A stretch of DNA of 64,000 bases from Pigmentiphaga humi (GTDB taxonomy: Bacteria > Pseudomonadota > Gammaproteobacteria > Burkholderiales > Burkholderiaceae_B): the NCBI RefSeq assembly GCF_900606115.1, contig NZ_UWPJ01000011.1, forward strand, positions 1-64,000, given 5' to 3'. The notes under the pieces are model-generated. The model saw nothing but the letters and a program-made list of their open reading frames with translations. It was not told where the DNA came from and did not search any database. Position 1 is the first letter of the stretch. Each line of letters starts with the position of its first letter. Both the position numbers and the translations under genes were made by a program. Positions 54,854-63,577 of this stretch are shown one piece after another.

Positions 54854-56190
54854 GCCGGCAATTCCATGACATAAGCCTGCGAAGCCCGCGCGCGCGCCAT
54901 CAAGGCCTCGAGATCGATGTCGAGCATGCGGCCGGCCCGCTTGACCGCGCGGCCGGCGACGAACACCGAGTCGACGTTGCCGGGATGGGCGGCCAGCACG
55001 ACCGCGCCGACGGCATCGCACACCGGGGCCAGGTTCAGGTCCCCGGTGCGGACGAAGATGATGTCCGCCTGCTTGCCCGGCGTCAGCGAGCCGACCTTGT
55101 CGCCCAGGCCGTTGGCATGCGCGCCGGCCACGGTGGCGAACTCGAGCACGTCGCGCATGGTCAGCGTGGCGGGCGCGTCGGGCTCCCGCGAATGGCGGCC
55201 GCCCATCCACGAACGGTAGTAGGCGAAGGCCAGGCGCATCTGGGTGAACATGTCGCCCGAGCACTTGGTTTCGGTGTCGCCGCTGAGGCTGGGGCGGATG
55301 CCGGCGGCCAGCAGGCGGTCGAAGGGAATGTCGCCGATGCCCTGGGCGTTCATTTCGCAGTGCACGCCCAGCGAGGCGCTGACGCCGGCGTCGGCCATCA
55401 TCGAGATCTCGTCGCGGCCGCAGCAGCAGCAATGCACGAAGGTCAGGTCGGGGCCGAGCGCGCGCTCGCGTTCCATCTGCGCGATCGCGCGCACGGGCGC
55501 GTTGCGCGCGTAGGCGCCCATGTGGATGCTGGAACGGATGCCCAGTTCGCGCGCCAGCCGCAGGTCGGCCAGCCAGGTTTCCCGGCGCGCCATCTCGGGG
55601 CCGCGCGCCGCCATGGCGAGCGTCAGCAACTGGTCGTCCGAAGAGAAGTATTCCTTGCGCAGGCGCCGGATGTCTTCGGGATGGCCGCGCTGGCTGTCGA
55701 ACATCCAGCTGGCGCCGTCGACCAGCGGCCAGCCATGGCCGAACACCGCCCGCAAGCCGGCGTCGCGCAGCGCGTGGATGGCGGCGTCGCTGTGCTCCGG
55801 GCTGTTCTGCACGTGCGACCAGTCCATCATGGTCGTGATGCCGCCGTCGAGCGCGGATACCGCGCCCAGCAGCGTGCCGGTATAGACGTCCTCGGTGCGG
55901 AACGCCGCGCCTTTGGCGCCCAGCATTTCCGCGAAGTAGATCTGCGGGTCGATGTCGGCATAGCGGTGCCGCACGCAGCTCTGCCAAGTGTGGCGGTGCG
56001 TATCGACGAAACCCGGCAGCACGATCATGCCGCCGGCGTCGATCTGTTCGGCGTCGTCCACGCGCAGCTCCGGCGCGACGGCGGCGATGCGCTCGTCTTC
56101 GACCAGCAAGTCGCCGCGCGGCAGCTCGCCGATGCGGGGATCCATGCTGAGGATCCATCCGCCCTTGATGAGTTGGCGGCGCGGGCTCAT
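54850..56190 (-). CDS. Amidohydrolase, 8-oxoguanine deaminase/chlorohydrolase-like
   Basis: The 446-residue protein has the amidohydrolase metal sites: FVDTHRHTWQS near residue 60, and later His and Asp residues (VHCCCCGRDE, LSGDTETKCSGD). GDKVGSLTPGKQADIIFV near the end is typical of the 8-oxoguanine deaminase and SsnA/atrazine chlorohydrolase branch. The run of four Cys in VHCCCCGRDE is unusual. It would deaminate or hydrolyse a ring nitrogen substrate. Both ends overlap neighbours by 4 nt. Confidence 0.82.
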   Translation of the reverse strand: MSPRRQLIKGGWILSMDPRIGELPRGDLLVEDERIAAVAPELRVDDAEQIDAGGMIVLPGFVDTHRHTWQSCVRHRYADIDPQIYFAEMLGAKGAAFRTEDVYTGTLLGAVSALDGGITTMMDWSHVQNSPEHSDAAIHALRDAGLRAVFGHGWPLVDGASWMFDSQRGHPEDIRRLRKEYFSSDDQLLTLAMAARGPEMARRETWLADLRLARELGIRSSIHMGAYARNAPVRAIAQMERERALGPDLTFVHCCCCGRDEISMMADAGVSASLGVHCEMNAQGIGDIPFDRLLAAGIRPSLSGDTETKCSGDMFTQMRLAFAYYRSWMGGRHSREPDAPATLTMRDVLEFATVAGAHANGLGDKVGSLTPGKQADIIFVRTGDLNLAPVCDAVGAVVLAAHPGNVDSVFVAGRAVKRAGRMLDIDLEALMARARASQAYVMELPA

Positions 56191-57698
56191 GGCTGGAGCC
56201 CCCGCAGCCAGCGGCCGAGTTCCGCGCGCGCCTGTGCGGCGCCCTGAGCGGGGTCCGTGCCGGCCCAGGCGACGTAGGCGTCGGGGCGCACCAGCAGCCC
56301 CGTGACGCCGCGCAGCTCGGCCGGGACCCTGCCCAGCCGCGCCTGCATGCGCCTTACCGGCAGGCCGTCCAGCGGCAGCGCGTCGAACTGGCCGGAATAG
56401 CCTTCCAGGTCGAGCAGGACGAACTCCCGCCGGCGCAGCAGTTCGGTCAGCCGCAGAGGTTCGCCTTCCAGGGGCAGGACGTCGATGTCGGGCGCGCGGC
56501 ATCCCGCCAGTGCATGGCTGCCCGGCGGCCGCGGATAGGGCTGCGACAGCCCGCACAGCTCCAGCACCAGCTTGCGCTGCACGTCGGGCTGGGGAATGAC
56601 TTCGCTTTGCATGCGGCGCTTGAGGGCCACGCCTTCTTCGCCGAAGTTGAATTGCAGCGCGCACTGGGCCATGACGCTGGCCAGCAGTTCGCGCATCACG
56701 GGCAGGCGTTCGTCGTTGTAGCTGTCCAGGGTCTCGGCGGGGGCGGTGCCCTTGAGCACGTTGGCCAGCTTCCATCCCAGGTTGAAGGCGTCCTGCAGGC
56801 AGAAGTTCATGCCGACGCCGCTGGCCGGGTAGTGGATGCGGGCCGACTCCCCCACCAGGAACACGCGGCCGCTGCGCAGCGCGGGGACGGCGCGCATCTG
56901 GTCGTCGAAGCGCGAGGCCCACCGATGGCTGCGTATGCCGTAGTCGGTGCCGTGCACGTCGCGTATGCATTGCAGCGCCTCGTCCAGCGTGACGGGATCG
57001 TCCTTGGCGGCGTGGCGCCGGTCGCGGTGCACGATGTTGAAGCGGGTGATGCCCTCGCCGAAGGCGTAGCCGCGCACCCAGCCCATTTCGTTGTCGACGT
57101 TGATGCGCCCGCCCGGCCACGGCGCGTCCAGCTCGGCGTCGAAGACGATGCCGCGGAACGTGCCCGAGCGGCCCTCGAACGGCAGGTCGAGCGCCTTGCG
57201 GACCGCGCTGCGGCCGCCGTCCGCGCCGACGACGTAGCTTGCCCGGATGCGCGCGACGCGTCCGCTGGTATCCACGGTCTCGACTTCCACCCCGTCGCCA
57301 TCCTGGCTCAGGCCGCGCACTTCCACGCCGCGCTGGATCTGCGCACCGCTTTCGACGGCCCAGTCCCAGAGCAGCGCTTCAGTTTCATTCTGCGGCAGCC
57401 CGAGCGTGACGCCGAAGCGCGACTCGAAGTAATGCCATTCGATCGGGTGGAAGCCCGCCCAGATGTGGGACGGGCGGAAGGGATAGGGGCTGATGCGCCG
57501 CGTCCTTTCCACGAAGCGGCCGGCAATGCCGCGCGCATCGAACAGTTCGAGGACGCGTGGCAGCAGGGTGCCGGCGCGCGACTGCACGCCCTCGGTGCGC
57601 CGTTCCAGCACCAGCGTCCGCGCGCCCGATCCCGCCAGCTCCGCGGCCGTGACCAGGCCCGACGGGCCTCCGCCTACAACAATGGCATCCCACTGCAT
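56187..57698 (-). CDS. FAD-dependent aromatic monooxygenase
   Basis: The 503-residue protein has the N-terminal FAD-binding motif VVGGGPSGLVTAAELAGSGA. GADGGRSAVRKALDLPFEG carries the DG motif of class A hydroxylases, and GRVFLVGESARIHYPASGVG the second FAD site. The C-terminal thioredoxin-like region is as in MhpA/PheA. It would hydroxylate an aromatic ring using NAD(P)H and O2. It is the first gene of the minus-strand operon and is divergent from a LysR gene. Confidence 0.88.
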   Translation of the reverse strand: MQWDAIVVGGGPSGLVTAAELAGSGARTLVLERRTEGVQSRAGTLLPRVLELFDARGIAGRFVERTRRISPYPFRPSHIWAGFHPIEWHYFESRFGVTLGLPQNETEALLWDWAVESGAQIQRGVEVRGLSQDGDGVEVETVDTSGRVARIRASYVVGADGGRSAVRKALDLPFEGRSGTFRGIVFDAELDAPWPGGRINVDNEMGWVRGYAFGEGITRFNIVHRDRRHAAKDDPVTLDEALQCIRDVHGTDYGIRSHRWASRFDDQMRAVPALRSGRVFLVGESARIHYPASGVGMNFCLQDAFNLGWKLANVLKGTAPAETLDSYNDERLPVMRELLASVMAQCALQFNFGEEGVALKRRMQSEVIPQPDVQRKLVLELCGLSQPYPRPPGSHALAGCRAPDIDVLPLEGEPLRLTELLRRREFVLLDLEGYSGQFDALPLDGLPVRRMQARLGRVPAELRGVTGLLVRPDAYVAWAGTDPAQGAAQARAELGRWLRGLQP

Positions 57699-57845
57699 GT
57701 CTTGTCTCCTGCGTGGCGGCGCAACGATGCGCGCGCCTGTTTTCCCGGCCCGGGGGCCGCCGGATACGCATGGTGGCGTTGGCCTGGACGTGCGTAAAGT
57801 TAATTGTTTAAATTCGACTCATTTGCCAGATAAATAGGTTGGGCA

Positions 57846-58844
57846 GTGCGATTCAACAAACTGGACTTGAACCTGCTGGTGGTGCTGGACGCCCTGCTGG
57901 CCACCCACAGCGTCAGCCGCGCGGCCGAACGCTTGTTCCTGAGCCAGCCCGCGACCAGCCTGGCGCTGGGAAGGCTGCGCGAATACTTTGCCGACGAGCT
58001 GCTGGTGCCGGTGGGCAAGACGCTGGTGCCGACGCCGCTGGCCGAGCAACTGGTCAAGCCCGTGCGCGACGTGCTGCTGCAGATCCAGGCCGTCACGCGC
58101 GCCCGCCCCACCTTCGATCCCGCTACCGCGACCCGCCGCTTCACCATCGAGTCCTCGGACTACGTGATCACCGTGCTGCTGTCCGAGGTGGTGCGGCGCG
58201 CCGCGCGGCTGGCGCCGCTGATGCAGTTCGACCTGCGGGCCATCAGCCCGCAGACGCGCGAACATCTGGACAGCGGCGATATTGAACTGCTGGTTGCGCC
58301 GGAGTTCGCCGTCGTCGCAGGCCATCCGTCCGAGCCCCTGTTCGAGGACGACTTCTCCTGCCTGGCCTGTATCGAGCACGGCGGCGCCGGCACCGGCATG
58401 ACCGCGGAGCGCTACTTCGAATCCGCCCACGTCGGCGTGGAGTGGGGCGGCGGCCGGCGCATCACCTACGACGCCAAGATGATCGCCACCGGGCCGCAAG
58501 TGCGCCGCCAGGACGTCATCGCGCCCAACTTCACGCTGGTGCCCGAACTGGTGATGGGCACGTCGCGGATCGCCACGCTGCCCACGCGCCTGGCCCGCCA
58601 CATGGCCGCGCGCTATCCGCTGCGCGTATTGCCATGCCCGATCCCGATCCCGCGCTTTTTCGAGAACCTGCAGTGGCACAAGTACCAGGAGCGCGACCCG
58701 GCGATCTCCTGGCTGCGCGCCCTGATCCGGGAGACCGCGCAAGGGCTGCCGCCGCTGGCCGGCCTGGCCGCGTCCGGCCGGCGCGGGCGCGGCGCGGGGC
58801 GGGCTCCCGCGCACGGCAAGGCGCGGCCGCGGCGCGCGGACTGA
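57846..58844 (+). CDS. LysR-family regulator, NodD/NahR-like
   Basis: The 332-residue protein has the HTH NLLVVLDALLATHSVSRAAE then LSQPATSLALGRLREYF and a NodD/NahR-type effector domain (FTIESSDYVITVLLSEVVRR). It is transcribed away from the monooxygenase operon across 147 nt that includes an AT-rich segment around 57795-57820, the probable binding region. The basic C-terminal tail (RGRGAGRAPAHGKARPRRAD) is unusual. Confidence 0.9.
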   Translation: MRFNKLDLNLLVVLDALLATHSVSRAAERLFLSQPATSLALGRLREYFADELLVPVGKTLVPTPLAEQLVKPVRDVLLQIQAVTRARPTFDPATATRRFTIESSDYVITVLLSEVVRRAARLAPLMQFDLRAISPQTREHLDSGDIELLVAPEFAVVAGHPSEPLFEDDFSCLACIEHGGAGTGMTAERYFESAHVGVEWGGGRRITYDAKMIATGPQVRRQDVIAPNFTLVPELVMGTSRIATLPTRLARHMAARYPLRVLPCPIPIPRFFENLQWHKYQERDPAISWLRALIRETAQGLPPLAGLAASGRRGRGAGRAPAHGKARPRRAD

Positions 58845-58948
58845 GCCGGGCTCGACCCGGCATCATCCCGATGCCGGGCGGCGCCATTCCAGTGTATGGT
58901 GAACGCCGATCGCGGATTCCCATTCCTCCCACACGCCACGAGGTCGCC

Positions 58949-59836
58949 ATGGCTCGCCTGACTGCGGAAGATTTCCACCCGGAACTGCTGGAACTGTACG
59001 ACTACTACGTGCACGGGAAAATCTCCCGGCGCGACTTCCTCGACCGCGCCGGCAAGTACGCCGTGGGCGGGTTGACCGCGGCGGGGCTGCTGGCCTCGCT
59101 GATGCCCGACTATGCGATGGCCCAGCAGGTGTCGTTCACCGATCCCGACATCGTCGCCGAATACATCGTCTATCCCTCGCCGAAAGGACACGGCCAGGTG
59201 CGCGGCTATCTGGTGCGGCCGGCCAAGGTCGCGGACAAGCTGCCGGGGGTGGTGGTGGTGCACGAGAACCGCGGCCTGAACCCTTACATCGAGGACGTCG
59301 CGCGGCGCACCGCCAAGGCCGGGTTCATCGCGCTCGCGCCCGACGGCCTGAGTTCGGTGGGGGGCTACCCAGGCAACGACGACAAGGGCCGCGATCTGCA
59401 GCAAAAGGTCGATCCGGCCAAGCTCATGAACGATTTCTTCGCCGCCGTGGACTTCCTGATGGCCGATGGCAGGACCACGGGCAAGGTCGGGATCACCGGC
59501 TTCTGCTATGGCGGGGGCGTGGCCAATGCCGCCGCCGTGGCGATCCCCGAACTGGCGGCGGCCGTGCCGTTCTACGGCCGCCAGCCCAGCGCGGAAGAGG
59601 CCGCGCGCATCCGCGCGCCGCTGCTGCTGCACTTCGGCGAACTGGACAAGGGCGTGAACCAGGGCTGGCCGGCCTACGAGGCCGCCCTCAAGGCTTCGGG
59701 CAAGACCTACGAGGCGTACGTCTATCCCCGCGCCAACCACGGCTTCCACAACGACTCCACGCCGCGCTACGACGAAGCGGCGGCCAAGCTGGCGTGGGAC
59801 CGGACGGTGGCGTGGTTCAGGCGCTACCTGGCCTGA
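58949..59836 (+). CDS. Dienelactone hydrolase-family protein with Tat-like signal
   Basis: The 295-residue protein has an N-terminal segment KISRRDFLDRAGKYAVGGLT resembling a twin-arginine signal (SRRDFL) followed by a hydrophobic stretch ending AMAQQ. The hydrolase domain has VVVVHENRGLNPYIED, the nucleophile Cys in GFCYGGGVANAA, and His in NHGFHNDSTPRY. These fit the YghX-like branch of dienelactone hydrolases. The end is convergent with and overlaps the lactonase gene by 13 nt. Confidence 0.85.
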   Translation: MARLTAEDFHPELLELYDYYVHGKISRRDFLDRAGKYAVGGLTAAGLLASLMPDYAMAQQVSFTDPDIVAEYIVYPSPKGHGQVRGYLVRPAKVADKLPGVVVVHENRGLNPYIEDVARRTAKAGFIALAPDGLSSVGGYPGNDDKGRDLQQKVDPAKLMNDFFAAVDFLMADGRTTGKVGITGFCYGGGVANAAAVAIPELAAAVPFYGRQPSAEEAARIRAPLLLHFGELDKGVNQGWPAYEAALKASGKTYEAYVYPRANHGFHNDSTPRYDEAAAKLAWDRTVAWFRRYLA

Positions 59837-60633
59837 GCGCGCACGTGCCGCAGCCAATCGCCCAGCACGCGATTGAAGGTGTCCGGCTGCTCCACGTTCG
59901 GCACATGGCGGGCGCCCGTGAACTCCTGGTAGCGTCCGTCGGCCAATAGCGCGGCGATGCGGCGGCTTTCCTCGGGCGTGGCGCGCGGATCTTCACTGCC
60001 GCAGGCCACCAGGGCCGGGATGCGTACCGTGCCGAGGCGGTCGGTGTAGTGGAAGTCGGCCAGGGCTTGCGCGCAGCCTATATAGCCCTCTGCGGTGCAG
60101 CCGGCCACGGTGTCGCGTATCTGCTGCCACCGCAGCGGATGCGCCGCGCGGTAGGCCGGCGTCAGCCAGCGCTCCATGGTGTCGTCCGCGATCGCCGCCA
60201 CGGTGCCGGTTTCGCGCAGCGTGGCGATGCGTTTGCCCCAGTGCGTCGCCGCATCGGGAAACGACTCGCTCTGGGTGTCGCACAGCATCAGCGAGCGCAC
60301 GCGGTGGGGATGGCGCAGGGCCAGCGATTGTCCGATGGCGCCGCCGATCGATAGGCCCACGAAGTGGAAGCGCTCGATGCCGGCGGCGTCGGCGATGGCG
60401 ATCAGGTCGTCGGCCAGTTCGTCCATGGTGTACGGGCCGGGCGCGGCGCGGCTGCCGCCATGGCCGCGCAGGTCGCTGCGCAGGACGCGGTAGCCGCCGT
60501 TCAGCAGCGCGGGGAGCTGCTCCGCCCAAAGGCCGAGGTCGGCGGCGAGCGAGTGGGTGAAGGCGACGACTTCCCCGGTCTCCGGGCCGGCCAGGTCATA
60601 GCAGAGCGTGCGGTCTTTCAGCGGGAGGAGCAT
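59824..60633 (-). CDS. pcaD: 3-oxoadipate enol-lactonase-like alpha/beta hydrolase
   Basis: The 269-residue protein has the nucleophile elbow VGLSIGGAIGQSLA near residue 95. RSDLRGHGGSRAAPGPYTMD and the C-terminal Asp/His (CGSEDPRATP, GARHVPNVEQP) fit PcaD. It would open the enol-lactone of the beta-ketoadipate pathway. No pcaBC genes are beside it, so the exact substrate is uncertain. Confidence 0.8.
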   Translation of the reverse strand: MLLPLKDRTLCYDLAGPETGEVVAFTHSLAADLGLWAEQLPALLNGGYRVLRSDLRGHGGSRAAPGPYTMDELADDLIAIADAAGIERFHFVGLSIGGAIGQSLALRHPHRVRSLMLCDTQSESFPDAATHWGKRIATLRETGTVAAIADDTMERWLTPAYRAAHPLRWQQIRDTVAGCTAEGYIGCAQALADFHYTDRLGTVRIPALVACGSEDPRATPEESRRIAALLADGRYQEFTGARHVPNVEQPDTFNRVLGDWLRHVRAQAR

Positions 60634-60855
60634 CGCGTCACTCCCCGGTCGGCGCGGGGCGCCGCGAGGGGGGCGGGCCGTGCGTGATCTTGCATGTCTT
60701 CATGTATCCTTCGCTCCTCGATGTGTGCTGGCCGCCAGGCAGGCTTGCCGCTATAGTGACTTCTCGCCTTGGCCGCCAACCGGGAATTCTTCCATTCCCG
60801 GCCATCGCAGTCGATTGAATAAAACCGCCCGCCTCGTTAAAGGAGTGGTTAATCG

Positions 60856-61788
60856 GTGCCCACCAAGCTGGACTGGTATCTTCAGGTCAATCTCAAGGCG
60901 CGCCAGCTCCAGCTGCTCGTCGCACTCGACGATTTCGGCAACCTGAAGAAAGTCGCGGAGGTGTCGCACGTCACGCTGCCCGCGGTGTCCAAGGCGCTGA
61001 CCGAACTCGAAAAAGGACTGGGGCTCGAGCTTTTCACCCGCACCGCGCAGGGGATGCTTCCCACCGTGTACGGAGAATGCCTGATCCGGTACGCCCGGGG
61101 CATGCTGACGGACTTGCAGCAGGTGCGGGACGAACTCAAAGCCCTGGAGTCGGGTTCCAGCGGCAAGGTCAATATCGGCGTATATCCGCTGTCCAGTCCC
61201 GCCCTGGTTCCGCGGGCGCTCGTGCTGCTCAAGCAACGCTCCCGCAGCACCAATGTCAGGGTGATCGAAGGCACCACGCGTGCCCTGCTGCCCCAATTGC
61301 TCGAGGGCAAGCTCGACCTGGTGATCGGCAGGCTGCCCGCCTTGCAGTCGCCGACGGGGTTCGAGGCAAAGGAACTGCTGGAGGAAGACCTCCTGGTGGT
61401 GGCCGGACCCCAGCATCCGTTGGCCAAGCGCGAACACGTGGACTGGCCGGAGCTGACGGGCTACACATGGGTGCTGCCGCCGCTGTTCTCACAGATGCGC
61501 GAGCCGCTCGAGCGCGTCCTGCTGCAGCACGGTATGCCGCTCGAGAACGACTACCTCGAGACGCCCTCGATCTCCCTAGCAAAAGCCTATCTGTATCTCA
61601 CCGACGCCGTTGCTGTGATGGCGGGCACGGCGGCCCACGACTCCTTGCAGCCGTTGGCGATTCTGCCGGTGAGTCTGCCTCGCTTGCTGCCGCCGCTGGG
61701 CGTGCAATGGAACCGCAACCGGCCCTTGAGCCGGTCGGCCAGGCTCATGGTGGAGTGCCTCGAAGAAGCCGCGGCCATGCTGCGCTAG
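60856..61788 (+). CDS. LysR-family regulator
   Basis: The 310-residue protein starts at GTG with AAAGGAG 12 nt upstream. The HTH reads LVALDDFGNLKKVAEVSHVT and LPAVSKALTELEKGLGLELF, and the effector domain includes NIGVYPLSSPALVPRALVLL. It resembles the GbpR/PcaQ-like group. It is divergent from the enol-lactonase gene across 222 nt and is a likely regulator of it. Confidence 0.88.
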   Translation: MPTKLDWYLQVNLKARQLQLLVALDDFGNLKKVAEVSHVTLPAVSKALTELEKGLGLELFTRTAQGMLPTVYGECLIRYARGMLTDLQQVRDELKALESGSSGKVNIGVYPLSSPALVPRALVLLKQRSRSTNVRVIEGTTRALLPQLLEGKLDLVIGRLPALQSPTGFEAKELLEEDLLVVAGPQHPLAKREHVDWPELTGYTWVLPPLFSQMREPLERVLLQHGMPLENDYLETPSISLAKAYLYLTDAVAVMAGTAAHDSLQPLAILPVSLPRLLPPLGVQWNRNRPLSRSARLMVECLEEAAAMLR

Positions 61789-61833
61789 CAGGGGCCGGGG
61801 CGCCCCGCCAATCCGGCCGCGCCCGGCCGACGC

Positions 61834-62379
61834 TCAGCGCTTGACCTGCGACAGCGGATCGTCCGGCTTGTAGGTGGGAGTCTGGGGCCTGGGCGAGCCG
61901 AGCATCACGCACATCAGCGCTTCTTCGTCGCCGATGTTGACCTCGCCGCGGTAGACGCCGGGGGGCACGGAGATCAGGTCGCGCTCGCCGGCTTCCGCTT
62001 CCCAGTATTCGCCTTCCTTGGATTCGCACATGATGCGCACCTTGCCGCGCAGCACGAAGAAGACTTCCTCGGTGTCTTCGTGCAGGTGCAGCGGGCCGAC
62101 GTGGCCGGCCGGGATGATCATGGTCGAGAAGGTGAAGTGCACCGAGGGCACGGTGTTGCTGTCGCTGGACACGCCGGTGGCGCCGGTGCCGATGTAGCGC
62201 ATCTGGGCGCGGCCGTACTTGGGATCGTAGTCGGCCTGGAATTTCAGCGCGTTCCAATCGTACTTGCGAGTGGAACGCATCACACATCGCGATGCCATCC
62301 AGTCGCCGAAGCTCATCCCTTCGGGGCGCTGCAAGGTGGGAAGCGCGGCGTCGATCAGTGGTCTTACGGGGTCGTTCAT
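61834..62379 (-). CDS. Cupin-domain protein
   Basis: The 181-residue protein has a cupin core with GPLHLHEDTEEVFFVLRGKV (motif 1, likely metal ligands His-x-His and Glu) and VPPGVYRGEVNIGDEEALM (motif 2). The length fits a single-domain cupin such as those in aromatic or lactone metabolism. The substrate is unknown. A Fnr-like site lies 72 nt upstream of its start. Confidence 0.8.
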   Translation of the reverse strand: MNDPVRPLIDAALPTLQRPEGMSFGDWMASRCVMRSTRKYDWNALKFQADYDPKYGRAQMRYIGTGATGVSSDSNTVPSVHFTFSTMIIPAGHVGPLHLHEDTEEVFFVLRGKVRIMCESKEGEYWEAEAGERDLISVPPGVYRGEVNIGDEEALMCVMLGSPRPQTPTYKPDDPLSQVKR

Positions 62380-62450
62380 GGCTATTCCCTGGTGTGGTTG
62401 CGGGGGGATATCGTCGGAAGAAATTCTAGGGACGATGGCGGCCGGAATCC

Positions 62451-62464
62451 TTGATCTAGGTCAA
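62451..62464. promoter_or_regulatory. Fnr/Anr-like box
   Basis: TTGATCTAGGTCAA matches 9 of the 10 fixed positions of the Fnr consensus TTGAT-N4-ATCAA. It lies between the divergent cupin and nodI genes in an AT-rich patch (62440-62510). Oxygen-responsive control of either gene is possible. Confidence 0.55.
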
Positions 62465-62603
62465 ATTTGTTCCATAATTAAACTGTTGTCTCATAGGTAA
62501 AAAATAAAGACGGATGACGCCGCAGTGGCCTTCGCCCGGCGGAGCGGCCATCCTCCCATCGGCCCGGTCCTGCGGCGCGGCGGGCACCGGGTACTATTCC
62601 CCT

Positions 62604-63575
62604 ATGACCAACACCTTCCTGCATGCCGGATCCCCGCCCTTGGCAGCCGATGGAGCCGGTCCCGCGCTGCGGGTCGAACGGCTGGCCAAGCGCTATGGCG
62701 ACCGGGTGATCGTCGATGGCTTGTCGTTCGAGATCCGGCGCGGCGAATGCTATGGATTGCTGGGGCCCAATGGCGCCGGCAAGACGACCACGCTGCGCGC
62801 GCTGCTCGGGCTCACTCCCATCGACGGCGGCAGCATCCGCCTGCTGGATTTCGAGGTGCCCGGGCAAGCGCGGCAGGCGCGTGCCCGCGTCGGCGTGGTG
62901 CCGCAAATGGACAACCTCGATCCCGATTTCACGGTGGAGGAAAACCTGCTGGTGTTCGGCCGCTACTTCGGCCTGTCCGATGCGCAGGTCCGCCGCCGCA
63001 TTCCGGGTTTGCTGGATTTCGCCTCGCTGGCATCCAAGCGCGCCGCGCGCATCAACGAGCTGTCGGGCGGCATGAAACGGCGCCTGACGCTGGCGCGGGC
63101 GCTGGTCAACGACCCGGACCTGATCGTGATGGACGAGCCGACCACCGGGCTGGACCCGCAGGCCCGCCACCTGATCTGGGAGCGCCTGCAGGCCCTGCTC
63201 GGGCAGGGCAAGACCATTCTGCTGACGACGCATTTCATGGACGAGGCCGAACGGCTGTGCGGCCGGCTGGGCCTGATCGACCACGGCAGGATGATCGCGG
63301 AAGGCGCGCCGCAGGAACTGATCGCCCGCCACGTCGAGCCCGAAGTGGTGGAGGTGTTCGGCGAGGGTGCGCTGCAGTGGCTGGCGCGCCGCCGGCAGGA
63401 ATTGCCGGGCCGCATCGAGACCAGCGGCGAGACCGTGTATTGCTATACCGCCGAACCCGAGCGGGTGCTCGGCCTGCTGCGCCAGGACGGCAGGCTGCGC
63501 TATCTGCACCGGCCCGCCAGCCTGGAAGACCTGTTCTTGCGCATCGCCGGCCGCGACCTGCGCGAAGGAGCCTGA
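62604..63575 (+). CDS. nodI: NodI-type ABC transporter ATP-binding protein
   Basis: The 323-residue protein has Walker [11 protein letters not shown] near residue 55, signature [15 protein letters not shown] near 155, Walker [13 protein letters not shown] and a switch His in [33 protein letters not shown] is characteristic of NodI and relatives in the DRA family. In rhizobia NodIJ exports lipo-chitin signals; in non-symbiotic bacteria the substrate is unknown. The permease gene follows after 2 nt. Confidence 0.87.
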   Translation: MTNTFLHAGSPPLAADGAGPALRVERLAKRYGDRVIVDGLSFEIRRGECYGLLGPNGAGKTTTLRALLGLTPIDGGSIRLLDFEVPGQARQARARVGVVPQMDNLDPDFTVEENLLVFGRYFGLSDAQVRRRIPGLLDFASLASKRAARINELSGGMKRRLTLARALVNDPDLIVMDEPTTGLDPQARHLIWERLQALLGQGKTILLTTHFMDEAERLCGRLGLIDHGRMIAEGAPQELIARHVEPEVVEVFGEGALQWLARRRQELPGRIETSGETVYCYTAEPERVLGLLRQDGRLRYLHRPASLEDLFLRIAGRDLREGA

Positions 63576-63577
63576 AC

